DNA of 12,234 bases. It comes from Geobacter sp. UBA5735. Lineage in GTDB: Bacteria > Desulfobacterota > Desulfuromonadia > Geobacterales > Geobacteraceae. This document shows positions 9,836 to 12,234 of this stretch, piece by piece. The stretch's first letter is position 1. Every line of letters begins with the position of its first letter. The position numbers were made by a program, and so were the translations under genes. The notes beneath the pieces were generated by a model. That model had not been told where the DNA came from, made no database searches, and saw only the letters and a program-made list of their open reading frames with translations. Location of the stretch: positions 1 through 12,234 of the forward strand of contig DIFZ01000019.1 of NCBI GenBank assembly GCA_002419385.1, given 5' to 3'.

Positions 9836-10575
9836 ACCGCCCACGAAAAAAAGAGCGCGGACTGGGCATTTCAATCGCCGGTTCCTTCTTCCTTCACGCA
9901 GCGCTCCTCGCAACTTTTTCCATGATCGGGCTCTACCCGTCCATCAAGCAGAGCGCGGAACCGGTCTATTACGTGGATATTGCGAACCTCCCCGTGGCAA
10001 ACCCGAGGTCCGGCTCTCCCGGAGGGGAAGCCGCAGAAGCTTCGCCCCCCCCCAAGGCTCAGCAGCAGGAAGCAATGAGGGTCCCCCCGTCCGCAGCCAA
10101 ACCCGTTCCATCGAAAGCCGCAAAAGCACCGGCAAAAGATGACTCAAGCAAGGATTTTCAGGAACGCCTGGCCAAACTGGAGAGGAAGGTCGGCAGGCAG
10201 CAGGCCGAGTCGGCCATGGATGATCTCAGGAAACGGGTCGCCGCGCAGGGCGGCGGCAGGAGCGGCATGCCGGGTGGCACGGGATCCGAAGCCGGCAGCG
10301 ACTACGCCAGCTATATCCAGTCCCGCCTGCGCGACGCCTTCAAGATGACCATCGCCCACCAGAGCAGGAAACCGGAGGTGGTGGTGCAGATGTTCATCAG
10401 CCGTTACGGCAAGCTCTCCAGTTACCGCATCCTGCGCAGCTCCGGGGACAAGGTTTTCGAAGATGCGGTGGCGCGCGCCATCCGCATGGCAGCAGAAAAC
10501 TTCCCGCCGCCGCCGAACCGCAGGGAATTCCAGCAGGGCTTCATCTTCAGGCCCGAAGGGTTGGAGAAGAAATGA
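9832..10575 (+). CDS. tolA: TolA-like energy transducer with TonB/TolA C-terminal domain
   Basis: This 247-residue protein links the TolQR motor to the outer membrane. A basic N-terminus is followed by one membrane segment (about 11-34) containing S18 and H22, the S-x3-H motif through which TolA and TonB contact their motor proteins. A Pro/Ala/Lys-rich stretch (about 58-104) and a short charged, probably coiled-coil segment (about 108-137) span the periplasm. The C-terminal TonB/TolA-type domain (about 155-243) includes YIQSRLRDAF and VVQMFISRYGKLSSYRILRSSGD. It is much shorter than E. coli TolA (about 420 residues) because the helical middle is reduced, a common state outside enteric bacteria. 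A TonB-type label would also fit by sequence; its place between tolR and tolB decides for TolA. Confidence 0.88.
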   Translation: MNRPRKKERGLGISIAGSFFLHAALLATFSMIGLYPSIKQSAEPVYYVDIANLPVANPRSGSPGGEAAEASPPPKAQQQEAMRVPPSAAKPVPSKAAKAPAKDDSSKDFQERLAKLERKVGRQQAESAMDDLRKRVAAQGGGRSGMPGGTGSEAGSDYASYIQSRLRDAFKMTIAHQSRKPEVVVQMFISRYGKLSSYRILRSSGDKVFEDAVARAIRMAAENFPPPPNRREFQQGFIFRPEGLEKK

Positions 10576-11855
10576 ACAAGCTTCTTGTGCTGATAATGCT
10601 CGTACTGCTGACGCCTACCATGCTTTCCGGCGCACAGGATTACCTCGAAGTGACCGCTTCCGTAGACCGGCAGCTCAGCCTTGCGGTCGCGCCTTCCGTG
10701 AATCTCGGCGGAGCAGCCGGTGGGGATATCCCGGGGGAGGTAAGCGACGTGCTGAAATTCGACCTTACCCTGACCGGGCGCTATTCGGTCATGAATCTCC
10801 CGCCCGCAGCTGCCGGCAGCGGAATACGCCCCGGAGAGTTCGACTTTGCCCCCTGGCAGGCGGTAAACGCCGAGCTTCTCATAAAATCCGGCTACACTGT
10901 GAACGGCGACGAGCTGGTTATGGAATTCCGGCTCTACGACGTGGCCAATTCCCGGCAGATGCTGGCCAAGCGCTATTCCGGCACGCGCAAGGACCTCCGC
11001 AGGATGACGCACACCTTTGCCGACGACCTGCTGCTGCTCATGACCCGGGAAAGGGGTCCTTTTACCGGAAAGGTTGTTTTCGTCTCTAAGAGAAGCGGCA
11101 ACAAAGAGATCTATCTCATGGACTACGACGGCCACAACGTCCAGAAGCTGACGTCCAACCGAGCCATCAACCTCAACCCCGACTTTTCCCCCAACGGCCG
11201 GGAGATCCTCTACACCTCCTACAAGCACGGCAATCCGGATCTCTACCGGAGGGGAATCTACACCGGCACCGAAGCCCGCATTTCCTCGAGCCCGGGCATC
11301 AACGTGACCGGCGCCTGGTCGCCGGATGGCGGCAGGATCGCCCTGGCCATGAGCAAGGACGGGAATTCGGAGATATATTCCATCGGCAAGGGAGGCGGAT
11401 CAGCCATCCGCCTGACCAATAACCACGCCATCGACATCTCACCCTCCTGGTCAGCCGACGGCTCCAGGATCGCCTTCGTCTCGGACCGGCTCGGCAAACC
11501 GCAGATTTTCGTCATGAATTCCGATGGTTCTGGCGTCTACCGCCTGACCACCAGCGGCGCCTACAACGTGTCACCTCGCTGGTCGCCCAAGGGAGACCGC
11601 ATTCTGTACTGCCGCCAGCAGGGTGGTTTCCAGATCCACTCCATCGCTCCCGACGGCAGTGGCGATACGCAACTGACCACAGAGGGAAGCAACGAGCATC
11701 CTACCTGGTCGCCGGATGGCCGCTTCATCACGTTCAGTTCCACCCGCGGCGGCGGAACGGCCATCTACGTCATGCGAGCGGACGGCACCGGCCAGACGAA
11801 AGTTTCCAGAAGCGCCGGCTCGGACACCCAGCCGACCTGGTCACCCCGACTCTAG
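10572..11855 (+). CDS. tolB: TolB, periplasmic beta-propeller protein
   Basis: TolB is the periplasmic partner of Pal and TolA in the Tol-Pal system. A signal peptide is visible: MNK, then LLVLIMLVLLTPTML and a likely cleavage near SGA-Q (about residue 21). The N-terminal domain runs to about 150. The beta-propeller follows, with repeated blades ending in FSPNG, WSPDG, WSADG, WSPKG, WSPDG and a final WSPRL at the very C-terminus, where E. coli TolB also ends (WSPYL). The protein of 427 residues is therefore complete. The ATG overlaps the tolA stop codon by 4 bases (ATGA), with GGAG just upstream. Pal normally follows but is not seen in the remaining 379 bp. Confidence 0.96.
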   Translation: MNKLLVLIMLVLLTPTMLSGAQDYLEVTASVDRQLSLAVAPSVNLGGAAGGDIPGEVSDVLKFDLTLTGRYSVMNLPPAAAGSGIRPGEFDFAPWQAVNAELLIKSGYTVNGDELVMEFRLYDVANSRQMLAKRYSGTRKDLRRMTHTFADDLLLLMTRERGPFTGKVVFVSKRSGNKEIYLMDYDGHNVQKLTSNRAINLNPDFSPNGREILYTSYKHGNPDLYRRGIYTGTEARISSSPGINVTGAWSPDGGRIALAMSKDGNSEIYSIGKGGGSAIRLTNNHAIDISPSWSADGSRIAFVSDRLGKPQIFVMNSDGSGVYRLTTSGAYNVSPRWSPKGDRILYCRQQGGFQIHSIAPDGSGDTQLTTEGSNEHPTWSPDGRFITFSSTRGGGTAIYVMRADGTGQTKVSRSAGSDTQPTWSPRL

Positions 11856-11875
11856 ACCTATCTGGAGCCTGGACA

Positions 11876-11896
11876 GCTCAGGGAGCGACCCTGAGC
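11876..11896 (+). terminator. Terminator-like hairpin after tolB
   Basis: GCTCAGGG (11876-11883) and CCCTGAGC (11889-11896) pair perfectly around AGCGA, 20 bases after the tolB stop codon. Only CTTT follows, so termination may be incomplete. A terminator here is notable because pal would be expected further along the same operon. Confidence 0.5.
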
Positions 11897-11967
11897 AGGA
11901 CTTTCCGTGTCGACACGACCACCAGCTCTTGAGGGTGCAAATGTCTATATGGTAACCCGTCTGGCGC

Positions 11968-12002
11968 GTATATACTTGAAAAGCATGCTTGCTCATGTAT
12001 AC
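11968..12002. repeat. Imperfect inverted repeat centred on GCATGC
   Basis: The left arm, from GTATATAC to AAGCATGC, matches the reverse complement of the right arm, GCATGCTT to GTATAC, with one gap and a few mismatches. The core AAGCATGCTT (11981-11990) is a perfect palindrome. The repeat encloses the -35 box and spacer of the promoter at 11976-12003, a usual arrangement for an operator. Confidence 0.45.
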
Positions 12003-12003
12003 T
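11976..12003 (+). promoter_or_regulatory. Sigma-70-like promoter pointing rightwards
   Basis: TTGAAA (11976-11981), 16 bases, TATACT (11998-12003). Five of six bases match the consensus in each box. A transcript would begin near 12010, run through the hairpin at 12076-12115 and leave the window. Confidence 0.5.
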
Positions 12004-12075
12004 ATCACGAAATTTTTAGATATTGCGAGGGTATCGGATACCGGTGAAAATATCGTGCCTGGCATTGAATGGAAG

Positions 12076-12115
12076 CTCGTGTCCCGTGCGGTCAGTTCAC
12101 CGCACGGGACACGAG
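12076..12115. repeat. Perfect 16-bp hairpin with 8-base loop
   Basis: CTCGTGTCCCGTGCGG (12076-12091) and its exact complement (12100-12115) enclose TCAGTTCA. It is the longest perfect inverted repeat I found in the window. No T-run follows on the plus strand (TAAGTCC) or on the minus strand (TTCCATTC), so a simple terminator is unlikely. A recombination or insertion-sequence end, or a structured RNA leader, would fit better. Confidence 0.75.
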
Positions 12116-12153
12116 TAAGTCCGCCGATTCCTCAAAATCAGCCGTCACAGGGC

Positions 12154-12234
12154 ATGAATGCGCCCCGGTTCGAAACGGGGGTTTACTCTGAACCCTGGAG
12201 ACCAAATTTCGATAGTGTCAAAAGTTCTATGAAA
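12154..12234 (+). CDS. Short reading frame open at the window edge, unknown
   Basis: An ATG at 12154 opens 27 codons (beginning MNAPRFETGVYSEPW) with no stop before the window ends. The ribosome binding site is poor (AGGG one base before the ATG). The sequence does not resemble the start of Pal: it has no signal peptide or lipobox. It may be the start of an unknown gene behind the promoter at 11976-12003, or chance. Confidence 0.2.
   Translation, partial: MNAPRFETGVYSEPWRPNFDSVKSSMK

Larger units (their letters stand above)
11856..12234. other. Tail region without a recognised gene
   Basis: No recognised gene lies here on either strand. The stretch contains the tolB terminator-like hairpin, a 12-bp palindrome CGTGTCGACACG (11906-11917), a promoter within an imperfect inverted repeat (11968-12003), GGTATCGGATACC (12030-12042), a perfect 16-bp hairpin (12076-12115) and a short open frame running off the edge. 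The part from about 11940 to 12060 looks richer in A and T than the tol genes, which would fit an inserted element or a rearranged junction. Confidence 0.6.

Noticed and set aside
12161..12179. T-loop-like sequence ggttcgaaac, as in a tRNA
   Set aside because: The T-stem has a G-G mismatch, and no D arm, anticodon arm or acceptor stem can be built around it.

Overview
The window looks like chromosomal DNA from a Geobacter-type member of the Desulfuromonadia/Geobacterales. This rests on gene content and order (tolQ-tolR-tolA-tolB divergent from hemW-hrcA-grpE-dnaK-dnaJ, an arrangement I recall from Geobacter), on codon use rich in G and C, and on short palindromic repeats of the 'taggggc...' type between genes. 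The assignment comes from recall and reading; no database search was possible.

Left part (1-1480): an IS110-family element, read rightwards. Its transposase frame has a stop codon at 43-45, so the DEDD catalytic domain is incomplete as seen here. A long non-coding right flank (1057-1480) contains strong nested hairpins, a T-rich stretch and an isolated TTGACA, and could carry the element's guide (bridge) RNA. A palindromic repeat lies directly beyond it (1483-1516).

Next (1656-2318) is a stand-alone gene for a small siroheme/[4Fe-4S] protein related to sulfite and nitrite reductases. It converges on dnaJ across a perfect 12-bp inverted repeat, which also encodes the last DnaJ residues.

Middle part (2358-8556, all minus strand): hemW, then a promoter with a perfect CIRCE operator, then hrcA, grpE, dnaK and dnaJ. 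This is a complete HrcA-controlled heat-shock operon: HrcA represses it at CIRCE, and DnaK, DnaJ and GrpE form the Hsp70 cycle. A hairpin between dnaK and dnaJ may set their relative expression.

Right part (8736-11855, plus strand): a compact tolQ-tolR-tolA-tolB operon with ATGA overlaps, encoding the inner-membrane motor and periplasmic part of the Tol-Pal envelope system. The expected next gene, pal, does not appear. Instead, 379 bp without a convincing gene follow tolB. They hold a terminator-like hairpin, a good sigma-70-like promoter inside an imperfect palindrome, a perfect 16-bp hairpin, and a short reading frame still open at the window edge. This tail is the least explained part of the window.
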